Made by a program: the position numbers and the translations under genes. A stretch of 64,000 nt of DNA from Cyclobacteriaceae bacterium YHN15. Its GTDB lineage: Bacteria > Bacteroidota > Bacteroidia > Cytophagales > Cyclobacteriaceae. Below, in pieces: positions 1 through 8,658 of this stretch. Numbering within the stretch: position 1 is the first letter of the stretch; every line of letters begins with the position of its first letter. A model generated the notes under the pieces. That model was not told where the DNA came from, made no database searches, and worked only from the letters and a program-made list of their open reading frames with translations. The stretch lies in assembly GCA_003797895.1 (NCBI GenBank), contig RKQB01000007.1, forward strand, positions 62,001 through 126,000, in the 5' to 3' direction.

Positions 1-980
1 CCCCTGTCAATTCCCTTACGGCTCATAAATTCTCCTTCTGCATAATACAGAACCTCATCTGAATCAATATTACTGTGGTTATAAGGTGCAGGAATGGCTA
101 ATGGATGATAATCAAATAATCTGGGAACAAATGAACAGATCACAAAACCCCAAGCCTGAAAAGTCTGGTGTACCGGAGGTGGTTGGTGGATCCGGCCCGT
201 TATCGGTTCAAAATCATAAATGGAAAAAGCATATGGATATAAATACCCATCCCAACCAACAATATCCATAGGACTGTGTCCATAAGTATAAGGATGTAGC
301 ATACCCCCTTTTTTGATCTGAACAAGGTAATCTCCTTTTTCAGACGCTGTGACCAATTCACCGGGAGGCCGGATATCCCTTTCGCAATATGGCGAATGCT
401 CCAGCAACTGCCCCAGTTCATTTCTGTACCTTTTGACTGTTTCGATAGGGCCTTTAGATTCTATTATCAAAAGTCTTAAGGGACCTTCCCCTTTCCACTC
501 AAATCGATAAATAGTAGTTCTGGGAATAACAATATAATCACCCTTTCTTACTTCCAGTTTTCCAAACTGGGAAAACATCACTCCTTCTCCATCATGGACA
601 TAAAGCAGTTCATCCCCATCAGCATTTTTGAAAAAGAAATCCATCTTCCTTTGCTCGGGTGAACATATTCCCATCATGACATCATTGTTCATCATCAGCA
701 TTTTCCTTGCATCCAGGTAATCCTTACCTGTTGTGCCCACGCCTGAAGTCTTGAGGTGGGTTTGCTTTAACCCATACTCCTTTGCCGGCTCCCAATTGTA
801 AGGTGTGGGGACCCCAATGGATTTGACATTATTGGGGTTATGGATATGGTATAGGTTAGAGTAAATACCCGAGAACCCTTTGGAAGAGACAAGCTCCTCC
901 TTGAAAAGGCTGCCGTCAGGCTGTCTGAATTGGATATGCCTTTTTGGGGGAATATTGCCCAATCTGAAATAATATGCCAT
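1..980 (-). CDS. hmgA: homogentisate 1,2-dioxygenase, N-terminal 326 residues (runs off the window)
   Basis: This enzyme opens the ring of homogentisate to maleylacetoacetate in tyrosine and phenylalanine breakdown, in the cytoplasm. The reading frame stays open from ATG at 980 to the window edge. It reads MAYYFRLGNIPPKRHIQFR at the start, with cupin-like stretches such as DELLYVHDGEGV and KGDYIVIPRTTIYRFEW, and later QPPPVHQTFQAWGFVICSFV. The segment PYNHSNIDSDEVLYY resembles the metal-binding region of bacterial HmgA; the rest of that site and the C-terminus lie outside the window. A -7 box at 1010-1017 sits about 30 bases upstream of the ATG, so the gene probably has its own promoter although the amylase gene upstream points the same way. 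Identity is from recognised family sequence; the truncation is only the window boundary. Confidence 0.93.
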   Translation of the reverse strand, partial: MAYYFRLGNIPPKRHIQFRQPDGSLFKEELVSSKGFSGIYSNLYHIHNPNNVKSIGVPTPYNWEPAKEYGLKQTHLKTSGVGTTGKDYLDARKMLMMNNDVMMGICSPEQRKMDFFFKNADGDELLYVHDGEGVMFSQFGKLEVRKGDYIVIPRTTIYRFEWKGEGPLRLLIIESKGPIETVKRYRNELGQLLEHSPYCERDIRPPGELVTASEKGDYLVQIKKGGMLHPYTYGHSPMDIVGWDGYLYPYAFSIYDFEPITGRIHQPPPVHQTFQAWGFVICSFVPRLFDYHPLAIPAPYNHSNIDSDEVLYYAEGEFMSRKGIDR

Positions 981-1009
981 TTTGAATCTATTTGGGTTTA
1001 TATGTTCAA

Positions 1010-1017
1010 CAAATTTA
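1010..1017 (-). promoter_or_regulatory. candidate hmgA promoter -7 box
   Basis: On the minus strand this reads TAAATTTG, a perfect match to the Bacteroidota -7 consensus TAnnTTTG. It lies 29 bases upstream of the hmgA ATG. The expected -33 TTTG is not clear at the usual distance, so this rests on one box and its position. Confidence 0.45.
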
Positions 1018-1084
1018 ATGAAAATACAGGGTACATCCCGAAAATTCTTGGAAGACTTCTAAAACAAAGAAGACCTTCAACCGG

Positions 1085-2962
1085 CTATAATTCCAGGATC
1101 CAACTTTCAAGCGGTTTTAAATCTACTCTTAGTTTTGCTTTTCCATGATGTATTTTAAGAATTGGATTGACTTCTCCATAGAGTTTTTCCTTCAATCGTA
1201 TTTCACCTTCTTTCAAGCCCCATCTTTCCAATAAGTGATTTGGCAGTTCCAATTCAAACCCAAAGGTTTCATTTACATCAAAATTAGAAATGATAATCAG
1301 TTTTTGATCCTGATTCCATCTGACAAAGGAGAATACACGGTCATTATACCAATCTGTTTGTTGCTGGTTAAAACCGTGTATCTCCAAATAACTGCCTTCA
1401 AGGGCAGGTGCTTGCTTAACGAAATTGAGCAATCTTTGATAGAAATCCCGCAATGATTTTTCAGATTCGCTCAAATGGCCCCCATCAAACGCCCCCCCAT
1501 TCATCCATCTTTGGTGATGGGGAACCCCAACATAATCAAAAATGGAAGTGCGGGTAGGTTTGCCAAAACCAGCATCCTCAGCTCCCGGCTCACCAACTTC
1601 CTGACCAAAATAAACCATGATAGGCGCAGCATCAATTGTGGCCGATACCACCATTGCGGGTTTACCTATTTCAGCTTTTCCTGCAAATCCTGGACTCGCT
1701 ATCCGCTGCTCATCATGATTTTCCAAAAAATGCAGCATATGCCTATTGATATCTTCCAGGCCTTTTTGAATTGGAATGATATGATCAGTGGAGCCTCTAC
1801 CCTGCATGATATTTTTAAGGGTGTCATAAAGCTCCACTTTATCATACAAATAATCCATTTTTCCGAGGTAAATGTACTCTCTGTAGGCTTTGGGATTGTA
1901 GATTTCTGCCAAAAGGAAAGCTTCTGGGTTTTCCATTTTGATGGCAGAATTCATGTAACTCCAAAATTCTACAGGTACCATCTCTGCCATGTCATAGCGA
2001 AATCCGTCCACTCCTTTTTTTGTCCAGAAAAGGGCAATATCTCTGAATTTAATCCAGGAATCCGGGACCTCCTTACCCTTCCAAAATTCATAATGCTCTC
2101 CATAATTTTTATGGGTAAACTCAGCAGGAAGCTCTGGAAAATCTTTTAAGCCATCCGGTTTTATTCCATAATTGATTTTTACGGTTTCATACCAATCGTA
2201 AAAATGAGGCTGAGATTCACGGGATCCATTTCCGGTCCATTTAGCAGGGATTTCATCAAACTCCCCGTCCGATAGAGGATGCGCTTCGCCCCCTAAAGGT
2301 TTATACCCATCTAATGATTCCGGAACTTTAAATGCTTTGCCAGGTATATAATAAAAATTGTTTTCCCTTTTGTATTCCACGGACGTATCATCCATTGACC
2401 CGAAATCTTTCACTCCCACCGGATTGTTACTCCCCTCATATCTTCTGGCCACATGATTGGGCACAATATCTATAATCACCTTCATTCCATATTTATGGGT
2501 TCTGGCAATCAATGCTTCAAATTCCTCCATCCTTTTTGCAGGATCAGCAGCCAAATCAGGATTGACATTGTAATAATCTTTTACCGCATAGGGTGATCCT
2601 GCACGTCCTTTGACTACATCGGGATCATCATTTGAAATCCCATAGGCTGAATAATCCCTGATCACAGCATGATGCGGCACCCCTGTGTACCATATATGGG
2701 TAATACCAAAATTTTTAAGCTCTGACAATGCCTTATCTGTGAAATCTTTGAATTTCCCCACACCGTTTTCTTCAATCGTCCCCCATGGTTTATTGGTAGT
2801 GTTCGTATTGCCAAATAGTCTGGTGAACACCTGATAGACTACAATTTTATGTGGTTTGGACATCTCCATTGATGTAGGTTTGTGTGTCTCTGCTTTATTA
2901 CATCCGTAAGCTGCAAAAATCATTGAAGAAAGCAATGCAGCCCATAGCAAGTGTTTTTTCAT
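1085..2962 (-). CDS. GH13 alpha-amylase-family lipoprotein
   Basis: A 625-residue glycoside hydrolase of family GH13, expected to act on alpha-glucans or maltodextrins. The signal peptide ends in a lipobox with Cys21 (FAAYGC), so the protein should be lipid-anchored. The four conserved GH13 regions are visible: DIVPNH (D165-H170), GFRYDMAE with the nucleophile D324, LLAEIYNP with acid/base E353, and FLENHDEQR with the transition-state stabiliser D417. The C-terminal ~100 residues look like the usual beta-sandwich domain C. There is no SusC/SusD pair beside it; the only one in the window is 42 kb away. Fold and catalytic class are clear, but whether it is an amylase, glucosidase or transferase cannot be decided here. 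Confidence 0.9.
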   Translation of the reverse strand: MKKHLLWAALLSSMIFAAYGCNKAETHKPTSMEMSKPHKIVVYQVFTRLFGNTNTTNKPWGTIEENGVGKFKDFTDKALSELKNFGITHIWYTGVPHHAVIRDYSAYGISNDDPDVVKGRAGSPYAVKDYYNVNPDLAADPAKRMEEFEALIARTHKYGMKVIIDIVPNHVARRYEGSNNPVGVKDFGSMDDTSVEYKRENNFYYIPGKAFKVPESLDGYKPLGGEAHPLSDGEFDEIPAKWTGNGSRESQPHFYDWYETVKINYGIKPDGLKDFPELPAEFTHKNYGEHYEFWKGKEVPDSWIKFRDIALFWTKKGVDGFRYDMAEMVPVEFWSYMNSAIKMENPEAFLLAEIYNPKAYREYIYLGKMDYLYDKVELYDTLKNIMQGRGSTDHIIPIQKGLEDINRHMLHFLENHDEQRIASPGFAGKAEIGKPAMVVSATIDAAPIMVYFGQEVGEPGAEDAGFGKPTRTSIFDYVGVPHHQRWMNGGAFDGGHLSESEKSLRDFYQRLLNFVKQAPALEGSYLEIHGFNQQQTDWYNDRVFSFVRWNQDQKLIIISNFDVNETFGFELELPNHLLERWGLKEGEIRLKEKLYGEVNPILKIHHGKAKLRVDLKPLESWILEL

Positions 2963-3182
2963 ATTCCTAAATTAAGGAATTGTTACAATTATACTTAATC
3001 TAAAATTTTAAGTTTTTGTAGAATCTAGGGTTCAAAATGGATTTGTCTCTGTAAAACCAAACCACAAAAGTGAGGAAAGGAAAACAATAGCAAGATTATT
3101 TCATGCGCTTCAATGTTAGGAATGAAAGACCAGCCTAGGCATTCTTTTGTTAAATTAGTTAATTTTTGTGGTTCGAATGAAA

Positions 3183-3791
3183 TTAGGAATTCCCTACTTT
3201 TCTTCCCAGTAAAACCAAACCAGCAGAAAGACTTAAAAATACACAGAATAAAACAAGACTGTTCAATGCTACCATTTGGAAGCCCAATTCGTTTACATTG
3301 ACAAAGGGGTATGGATAAAATCCGGAAAAATAACCTCGGAGTAGAATGCAAACCAAATAGAAAAATGGATACAAAAGCCAATAAGGCATCTGAGACCATT
3401 GTAACTTTGATTTTTCCTCATAATACCACCAAAAACCAAGAACCAATAATGGATTCACAGAATGTAACAGTTCATCCACCAATCTCGCTAAGCCTTGTGG
3501 GTCCCAAATTGGCCTCAAGACTATTTGGTAAACTAAACCCACCACGATGATATATACCGTAATTGCAGTCAAGGTGCCTGGCTGGTACCATAAGCTATCT
3601 CCTTCAGATTTAAATGCCTGGGATAAAAAATAGAATGCCACCAAAGTGTTTGTCAAAATGGTAAAGTAGCTGAAGAAACGGGTGACGGTTTCTCCCAGAG
3701 GATTTGTTCTCCCTTCAAGCATCAGATAAAACTGAACGATTACTGCAAAGCAAGCAATAATGGCGAAAATCAGCGCTACATTCTTCTTCAT
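3183..3791 (-). CDS. Pr6Pr-family integral membrane protein
   Basis: A 202-residue polytopic membrane protein with about six hydrophobic segments, starting near residues 5-25 and ending near 175-196. The motifs FFSYFTILTN (about 39-48) and YPFVNVNELG (about 162-171) are typical of the family called Pr6Pr, related to FAR-17a/AIG1-like proteins. The biochemical role of the bacterial members is not established; the eukaryotic relatives act on lipid esters. It is separated from the M20 peptidase gene upstream by 65 bases and may be co-transcribed with it. No charged active-site cluster other than the membrane-embedded Asn/Thr and Asn/Glu positions stands out. Family assignment is by motif memory; function is open. 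Confidence 0.7.
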   Translation of the reverse strand: MKKNVALIFAIIACFAVIVQFYLMLEGRTNPLGETVTRFFSYFTILTNTLVAFYFLSQAFKSEGDSLWYQPGTLTAITVYIIVVGLVYQIVLRPIWDPQGLARLVDELLHSVNPLLVLGFWWYYEEKSKLQWSQMPYWLLYPFFYLVCILLRGYFSGFYPYPFVNVNELGFQMVALNSLVLFCVFLSLSAGLVLLGRKVGNS

Positions 3792-3856
3792 TTAAACGAA
3801 CCTATTGATGGGAGATTTCGGTCTTCCTACCCTTTTTTCCTAGATTAAAATACAGC

Positions 3857-5146
3857 TCAATTCTGCAACAGTCTGTAAACAAATACAGCACTTCTTTTCA
3901 ATAAATCCGGGTATTCTTTCATATTGATGGTTTCTGCAGGGGAATGTGCACCAGTACCCGATGCACCCAAGCCATCAATGCAGTCAATATACTCTGCAAC
4001 ATAAGAAATATCCCCTGCTCCCCTTGATCCCGGGTCTCCTGCCTTTACTTCCCCAAAACCCATATCTATGCTTACTTTAGTCAGAATTTCTACCAATGCC
4101 CTGTTCCCTTCTGTGGGAGGCATGGAAGGTATCCCATCTTCAAACGTTATGGTAGCGCTGGTCCCGTTTAAGTTTTGGGCCACAATTTGCCTCATTTTTT
4201 CTCTGCTTGCTTCCTTTTGAGGCTCCCCGAGGAATCGTAGGTCACCTGTCACGAAAGCTTCCCTAGCTACAATATTTGTCTTACCCAATGCTTCCCCTTC
4301 TCCTGTATCCTCATTATAATGAATATCTGACCCTCCAATGAACTGTCCGGGATTGAAGGTCAGGTATGGTTCTCCTGCCAATTCTTCGCGGAATTGATTG
4401 AGTATCCTGGCAGCTTCATAAATCGCTCCATAACCTACAGATTCACGAAAAACACCGGATGAGTGTACCTGTTTACCTGTGGTTTTCAATTTCCATCCAC
4501 TTGCTCCCCTTCTGGCAATGGTGGCAATATTAAATCCCTGAGCTGTCTCATATCCCAAGGCATAATCATGTTGCTTGGCCCTGTCCACAAAATCCAATCT
4601 ACTGACCCATGAAGGATTACCTGCATTTTCTTCATCTCCAGGAAAATAAACAGTGACTGTCCTGTCTTCAAGCAACCCTAATTCATTGAGCGCTTTTAAA
4701 GTTGCAAAAATCATCACATTCCCTCCCTTCATGTCGTTGACTCCCTGACCCTTTGCTGTGGAGTCATTGACCATTGTAAAAGGATAAAAAGGCATTTCTT
4801 TTTCAAATACCGTATCTAAATGACCAATAAAGAAAAGTTTTTTGCCTTTTGTTCCCTTTCGGGTGGCAACAAAATGGCCCGCCCGCTTCAGAGAGTCAGG
4901 TAAAGTAATCCATTCTGTCTGAAAACCGATCTTGGCAAATTCCCTTTCAAAAACCTTCCCAACTTCTCTGACCCCTTCCAAATTCAGGGTGCCGGAATTG
5001 ATATTGACCGTTTCCTCTAACAGGGCAAGTGTTTCTTTGTAGTTTTTATCAATACTTCCCACTAATTTTCTTTCAATATCACTCAGGTTTTGGGCAAAAA
5101 GATTGGTGGAAAAAAAGATAATCGTTATCAGCAATGGTATTTTCAT
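3857..5146 (-). CDS. secreted M20-family metallopeptidase (glutamate carboxypeptidase-like)
   Basis: A 429-residue zinc-dependent peptidase or amidohydrolase with a cleavable signal peptide (residues 1-19, ending LFAQ), so it should act in the periplasm or outside the cell. The two-zinc site is laid out as in carboxypeptidase G2-like enzymes: GHLDTV gives H109 and D111, GVNDMKGG gives the bridging D138, and PGDEENAGN gives the general base and a ligand at E172/E173. A dimerisation or lid domain follows (about 215-330), and the last zinc His is probably in SGTGAHSPAET near the end. Members hydrolyse C-terminal glutamate, dipeptides or N-acyl amino acids; the substrate here is unknown. Neighbouring genes give no further hint. 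Confidence 0.87.
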   Translation of the reverse strand: MKIPLLITIIFFSTNLFAQNLSDIERKLVGSIDKNYKETLALLEETVNINSGTLNLEGVREVGKVFEREFAKIGFQTEWITLPDSLKRAGHFVATRKGTKGKKLFFIGHLDTVFEKEMPFYPFTMVNDSTAKGQGVNDMKGGNVMIFATLKALNELGLLEDRTVTVYFPGDEENAGNPSWVSRLDFVDRAKQHDYALGYETAQGFNIATIARRGASGWKLKTTGKQVHSSGVFRESVGYGAIYEAARILNQFREELAGEPYLTFNPGQFIGGSDIHYNEDTGEGEALGKTNIVAREAFVTGDLRFLGEPQKEASREKMRQIVAQNLNGTSATITFEDGIPSMPPTEGNRALVEILTKVSIDMGFGEVKAGDPGSRGAGDISYVAEYIDCIDGLGASGTGAHSPAETINMKEYPDLLKRSAVFVYRLLQN

Positions 5147-5237
5147 GGATTTTTTTTCTTACAGGATTGTGATGAATTTTTTCGTACAGTATAGGAAAGA
5201 AAAGGGTTGCCGAGGTAAAATCAAATTAATAAAGAAT

Positions 5238-5888
5238 CTATTCCACCTTGATTCCAGTAAACCAAATGAACCTTATACCATCGGCATTTTTATGTTCGGT
5301 GGCAAATTTAATCCCTTTAAATTCCTGTTCGTTTTCCCAGGTAATAGGTCTCCCTTCGATTCCATTTCCTCTTCTGAAAACCCATTCTTTGATCATATGA
5401 TTTTCGTCTAAAAATAAATCATAGGCATCCCCTGGAGTATATCCATCATCTTGATTATAAAGTATGGTGAGCTGGGTGGTCATTTGACCAGAAATCGGGG
5501 CAGGAATATTTTCCAATATTGTATAGGTGTATCCTGTATCCCAGACCAATTGAAAAGGAAACATAAACCAATACTTGTCATTTATAAATCCCCCATCTAT
5601 CGTAGGAAGATCCTCCTTGGGCAAATCTAAACTATACGTAAAACTGGTATCTGCATCTGCGTAATAAACTGTCCTTTCTTTGATATTCCATTTCCAGTTT
5701 CGGCTTCTGACGGTTTCAGGATTAACCTGTACATTCCAAGTATAAGCAACTGACTTGATTTTGTCAAAATTCTCAAAACCATAGGCTTTAGCAACTTTCA
5801 TCGGTAATGATTCCTCAACTTCAGGGCCGCCACATGACCAAAAGGCAAATACAATAATGACAAATAGGAAAATGAATGACTTTTTCAT
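5238..5888 (-). CDS. unrecognised lipoprotein
   Basis: I do not recognise the family. The 216-residue protein begins MKKSFIFLF and has a lipobox ending at Cys19 (FAFWSC), so it is probably a lipoprotein. An upstream in-frame start exists at 5924 but would put twelve polar residues before the signal peptide, so ATG at 5888 is preferred. The mature part is rich in Trp and Tyr and in alternating beta-strand patterns (for example SVAYTWNVQVNPETV and TQLTILYNQDDGYTPGD), reminiscent of the LolA/outer-membrane-lipoprotein-sorting fold, but this is only an impression. It lies in a same-strand run between an SDR gene and the M20 peptidase, with 91 bases to the latter. Confidence 0.72.
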   Translation of the reverse strand: MKKSFIFLFVIIVFAFWSCGGPEVEESLPMKVAKAYGFENFDKIKSVAYTWNVQVNPETVRSRNWKWNIKERTVYYADADTSFTYSLDLPKEDLPTIDGGFINDKYWFMFPFQLVWDTGYTYTILENIPAPISGQMTTQLTILYNQDDGYTPGDAYDLFLDENHMIKEWVFRRGNGIEGRPITWENEQEFKGIKFATEHKNADGIRFIWFTGIKVE

Positions 5889-5992
5889 AGTTTCAGGGGG
5901 AGAAATATATTTAGGTAAGGGCAATTTAATCCTTTTCCTTGTAAAATGGTATGATTAAGTAATTGGATTACTAGTTTTTGTACCCTTTTTCT

Positions 5993-6763
5993 TTAATTTT
6001 TGGACCATCGGTTAAGTTTATTTCTTTCCATAAAAAAGTAGATGGGCCTTAGCATCGGAATCCATTTATTCACTTTCATCACCGTCCAAAAAAAGCAGGA
6101 AGGGTATATTCTCCTTTTCCCCTTCTCTACTCCTTTGATAATGGATTTTGCAACAGTTTTCACAGATTGAACAGGGTATGCTTTAGGAATATCTTTCCCG
6201 GCAAAATCAAAAAAACCGGTATCTGTTGCACTTGGGTAAACAAGAGTCAGCCAATCTCCATTTTCCTCGCTCCAAATAGTTTCTGCAAATTGGTGGATAG
6301 CTGCTTTGGATGCAGCATAAGCAGCATAACCTGGTACCGGCCAATAAGAAATTGCGGAGGCTGTCACCACCAACCTAAAAGGATGATCTTTTTGGTTTTC
6401 TTTGAGCCAAAGGGCTGTTTCAATTGGAATCAGGGTATTGATTTTAAAAATCTGATCAACGTCCTGAATCTTAATATTCTTCCACTTTCCATATTTTGCA
6501 ATACCCGCATTGGCAAAAAAAATATCCACCACTCCCCAATGACTTTTGATCCACCTAAAAATTACTTGAAGGTTATCCAATTTTGCCAAATCCAAATGCA
6601 AAACTTCAATTTGGGGAAAAGAAGTTTTCAAACTGATTAAACCATCCATATTGATATCAATGGCCAGGATTTGCTTGTTCTTGGGGAGCAATTGAATCAG
6701 TAATGCCTTCCCTATGCCTGATACTGCTCCAGTAATGACAATATTTTTGTTTTCAATGGACAT
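5993..6763 (-). CDS. short-chain dehydrogenase/reductase (SDR)
   Basis: A 256-residue NAD(P)-dependent oxidoreductase with a Rossmann fold. The dinucleotide loop TGAVSGIG is at residues 11-18, NAG at 85-87, and the catalytic pair is Y149-A-A-S-K153 preceded by a serine in TASAISY (S136/S139). Aspartates in AIDIN (36-38) after beta-strand 2 suggest NAD rather than NADP. Its start codon directly follows the stop codon of the acetoacetate-decarboxylase-like gene with no gap, so the two are translated from one message and may act on the same keto compound. The C-terminus carries an extra hydrophobic, basic tail (about 215-256) that may associate with membranes. The substrate is unknown. Confidence 0.88.
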   Translation of the reverse strand: MSIENKNIVITGAVSGIGKALLIQLLPKNKQILAIDINMDGLISLKTSFPQIEVLHLDLAKLDNLQVIFRWIKSHWGVVDIFFANAGIAKYGKWKNIKIQDVDQIFKINTLIPIETALWLKENQKDHPFRLVVTASAISYWPVPGYAAYAASKAAIHQFAETIWSEENGDWLTLVYPSATDTGFFDFAGKDIPKAYPVQSVKTVAKSIIKGVEKGKRRIYPSCFFWTVMKVNKWIPMLRPIYFFMERNKLNRWSKN

Positions 6764-7408
6764 TTATTCAGGCAAAGGAAAATGCATGGTGAATGGATTC
6801 ACTTTGAAACAAAAAAGTGGTTTTACTTTACCTATATTTGGAAAATGATCTTTGTTAACTTTTAAAGATTCTATTTTGGCCAATTTTGCCCAACCCGAAC
6901 CTTTGGGATGAGTGTGAAATTCCTTCCCTTCCAATTCCTGATACAGGTTGATGGGAATAATTTTTGTTGTTGCAGGAAATGGAATGCCTCCGGAACTTAT
7001 TTTACAGAAAAGAACAGGTTCTTCTTCAGATCCTACTCCAATGGTTTCCGTCTTTCCCTCTTTTCGCCAAATGATAGGTACTGTTTCTTTTGGAATACCC
7101 CAATTGAAACGCCCGTTTTCAGTACTTAAGTCAGAATCCACAAAAATTCTTGTAATGGACTGTAAGTTTTTAGTCTGAAACTTCCCTGGAATGAAAAGGA
7201 GTTCTTTATAGGGTCCCACGGGGGATTCGCTGTAGTTCACCAGCATCACAAAACCAAGTCCTCCCTTAAAGTTTCCTTTTTGGAATTCACCTAAGAACCC
7301 ATTTTCCTCAACCCAATCTTTTTTGAATCTGAATACCATGATGATGCCTTCACCTTTGAGTTTCCATGGGGGCGGAAAATGATTTACAGGCCTTTTTGGT
7401 CCCATCAT
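6764..7408 (-). CDS. acetoacetate decarboxylase-like protein
   Basis: A 214-residue protein that looks like a member of the acetoacetate-decarboxylase superfamily. It has the stretch NWGIPKE (W103-E108), which resembles the position where the Schiff-base lysine of true decarboxylases sits (here K107), and beta-rich segments such as GLGFVMLVNYSESPVG and YKELLFIPG. Many family members are not decarboxylases but act on other keto acids or serve as cyclases and dehydratases. The start at 7408 overlaps the dinB stop codon as ATGA, a translational-coupling pattern; the next Met (MVFRFKKDW, residue 24) is an alternative start that better matches the family's length. It is followed without gap by an SDR gene. 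Confidence 0.6.
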   Translation of the reverse strand: MMGPKRPVNHFPPPWKLKGEGIIMVFRFKKDWVEENGFLGEFQKGNFKGGLGFVMLVNYSESPVGPYKELLFIPGKFQTKNLQSITRIFVDSDLSTENGRFNWGIPKETVPIIWRKEGKTETIGVGSEEEPVLFCKISSGGIPFPATTKIIPINLYQELEGKEFHTHPKGSGWAKLAKIESLKVNKDHFPNIGKVKPLFCFKVNPFTMHFPLPE

Positions 7409-7848
7409 CTTTTATAAAAAATATAATCAGTGGAAATTGCATCCAGTCCACTCTCACGGAGTTGCGCCATAATTTGCCCCCTATGATAGGTACTATGGTT
7501 TACAATATGAAAAAGAATTTCCTGAACCGAATTAGTATAGGTGTCTCCCATCGAATTGGTGTAGGTGATTTTCTTTGATAAGGCTAAGTTTTTCAAAATA
7601 CGTTTAGACTTTTCAAAGGATTCCTTGTTCAATTCACCAAGATTTTCAATTTGCTGAAGATCCCAAACCCCAAACCTTGGACTTTGCCCTAAAATCCTTT
7701 GGTTCCAAATGTGATGGGCGTTGAATAAGTGGCTGGCTATATTCAACGTTTTTGCGGAAACTTTACTTTCATTTCTTTCCAAAAGAAGTACTGTTTCAAG
7801 ATTACTTTTGTAAGAATATTCCAACAGATCGTTAAAGAAGGCTTTCAT
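7405..7848 (-). CDS. DinB/YfiT-like four-helix-bundle protein
   Basis: A 147-residue soluble helical protein of the DinB/YfiT superfamily. These are metal-binding four-helix bundles, some of which are thiol S-transferases (bacillithiol or mycothiol) while most are uncharacterised. The typical histidine triad is visible: ASHLFNAHHIWNQRI (H40 and H45/H46) and HIVNHSTYHRGQI (H118 and H122). It overlaps the next gene by four bases, so it is probably made together with the decarboxylase-like protein and the SDR. Forty-two bases separate it from the SDR gene upstream. Identity of the fold is fairly safe; a catalytic role is not shown. Confidence 0.8.
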   Translation of the reverse strand: MKAFFNDLLEYSYKSNLETVLLLERNESKVSAKTLNIASHLFNAHHIWNQRILGQSPRFGVWDLQQIENLGELNKESFEKSKRILKNLALSKKITYTNSMGDTYTNSVQEILFHIVNHSTYHRGQIMAQLRESGLDAISTDYIFYKR

Positions 7849-7890
7849 TGTGATGTTTTCTAAATGTTAAACTAAACTAATGAAAAATAG

Positions 7891-8652
7891 CTAATAAGGT
7901 GATGGACTGATACTTGTCCATCCACCATCTATTATTAGATTCTGACCGGTAATATGTCTGGCCTCATCAGAGACCAAAAATACAGCTGCATTCGCGACAT
8001 CTTTAACAGAAGCAGGTCTTCCCATTGGCGTAATTCTTGACCACGTTTTTTCATAATCCTTGTCCATTGATGTCCTTTTGGTAAGTGTAGCCCCTGGAGC
8101 AATGGTGTTGACACTAATATTGTGCTCTGAAAGTTCGATTACAAGATTTTTCGCAAGCATTTCTATTCCCGATTTGCTCATTGCATAGGCAGCCAGGTTT
8201 TTATGGGCCTGATGAGCAGTAACTGAAGAGGTGAACAATAATGATCCTCCATTGGGTTGATCTTTCATCATGATAGCCGCAGCTTGTGCAAGAAAGAATG
8301 TTCCACCCATATTCACCCTCATCACTTCCATAAAGTCCTTTGAATCATATTCCCAGAAATTACCGTAAAGGGTAATCCCAGCATTGGCTATGGCAATATC
8401 CAAATGGCCGAATTCCCGCTCCGCCAAACCTACCATTTCCACAATGAAATCAGGATCCCCCGAATCCCCCGAAATCCCAATGACCTTTCCTTTTGCGGAA
8501 TTCAATATCTCTTTGATCCCTTCTTCCATGAGACTTTGCTCAATGTCATTCAAAATAATATGATGTGCACTTTCTGCCAACAACCTCGCTATTTCAAGTC
8601 CAATGCCTTGACCAGCTCCGGTGATAAGTGCTACTTTTTGATGATTTTTCAT
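7891..8652 (-). CDS. short-chain dehydrogenase/reductase, probably sugar or sugar-acid dehydrogenase
   Basis: A 253-residue classical SDR. The cofactor loop TGAGQGIG is at 11-18, NAGI at 90-93, the catalytic serine in FTSSVTAH (S142/S143) and the YAMSK motif gives Y156 and K160. The C-terminal GQNLIIDGGW is characteristic of classical SDRs such as glucose and gluconate dehydrogenases. The gene begins six bases after the stop codon of the IlvD/Edd dehydratase, which strongly suggests one pathway: oxidation of an aldose, or of the keto-sugar acid made by the dehydratase. An Asp at N35-D36 after beta-strand 2 suggests NAD. Substrate is inferred only from this pairing. Confidence 0.88.
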   Translation of the reverse strand: MKNHQKVALITGAGQGIGLEIARLLAESAHHIILNDIEQSLMEEGIKEILNSAKGKVIGISGDSGDPDFIVEMVGLAEREFGHLDIAIANAGITLYGNFWEYDSKDFMEVMRVNMGGTFFLAQAAAIMMKDQPNGGSLLFTSSVTAHQAHKNLAAYAMSKSGIEMLAKNLVIELSEHNISVNTIAPGATLTKRTSMDKDYEKTWSRITPMGRPASVKDVANAAVFLVSDEARHITGQNLIIDGGWTSISPSPY

Positions 8653-8658
8653 AGTTGA

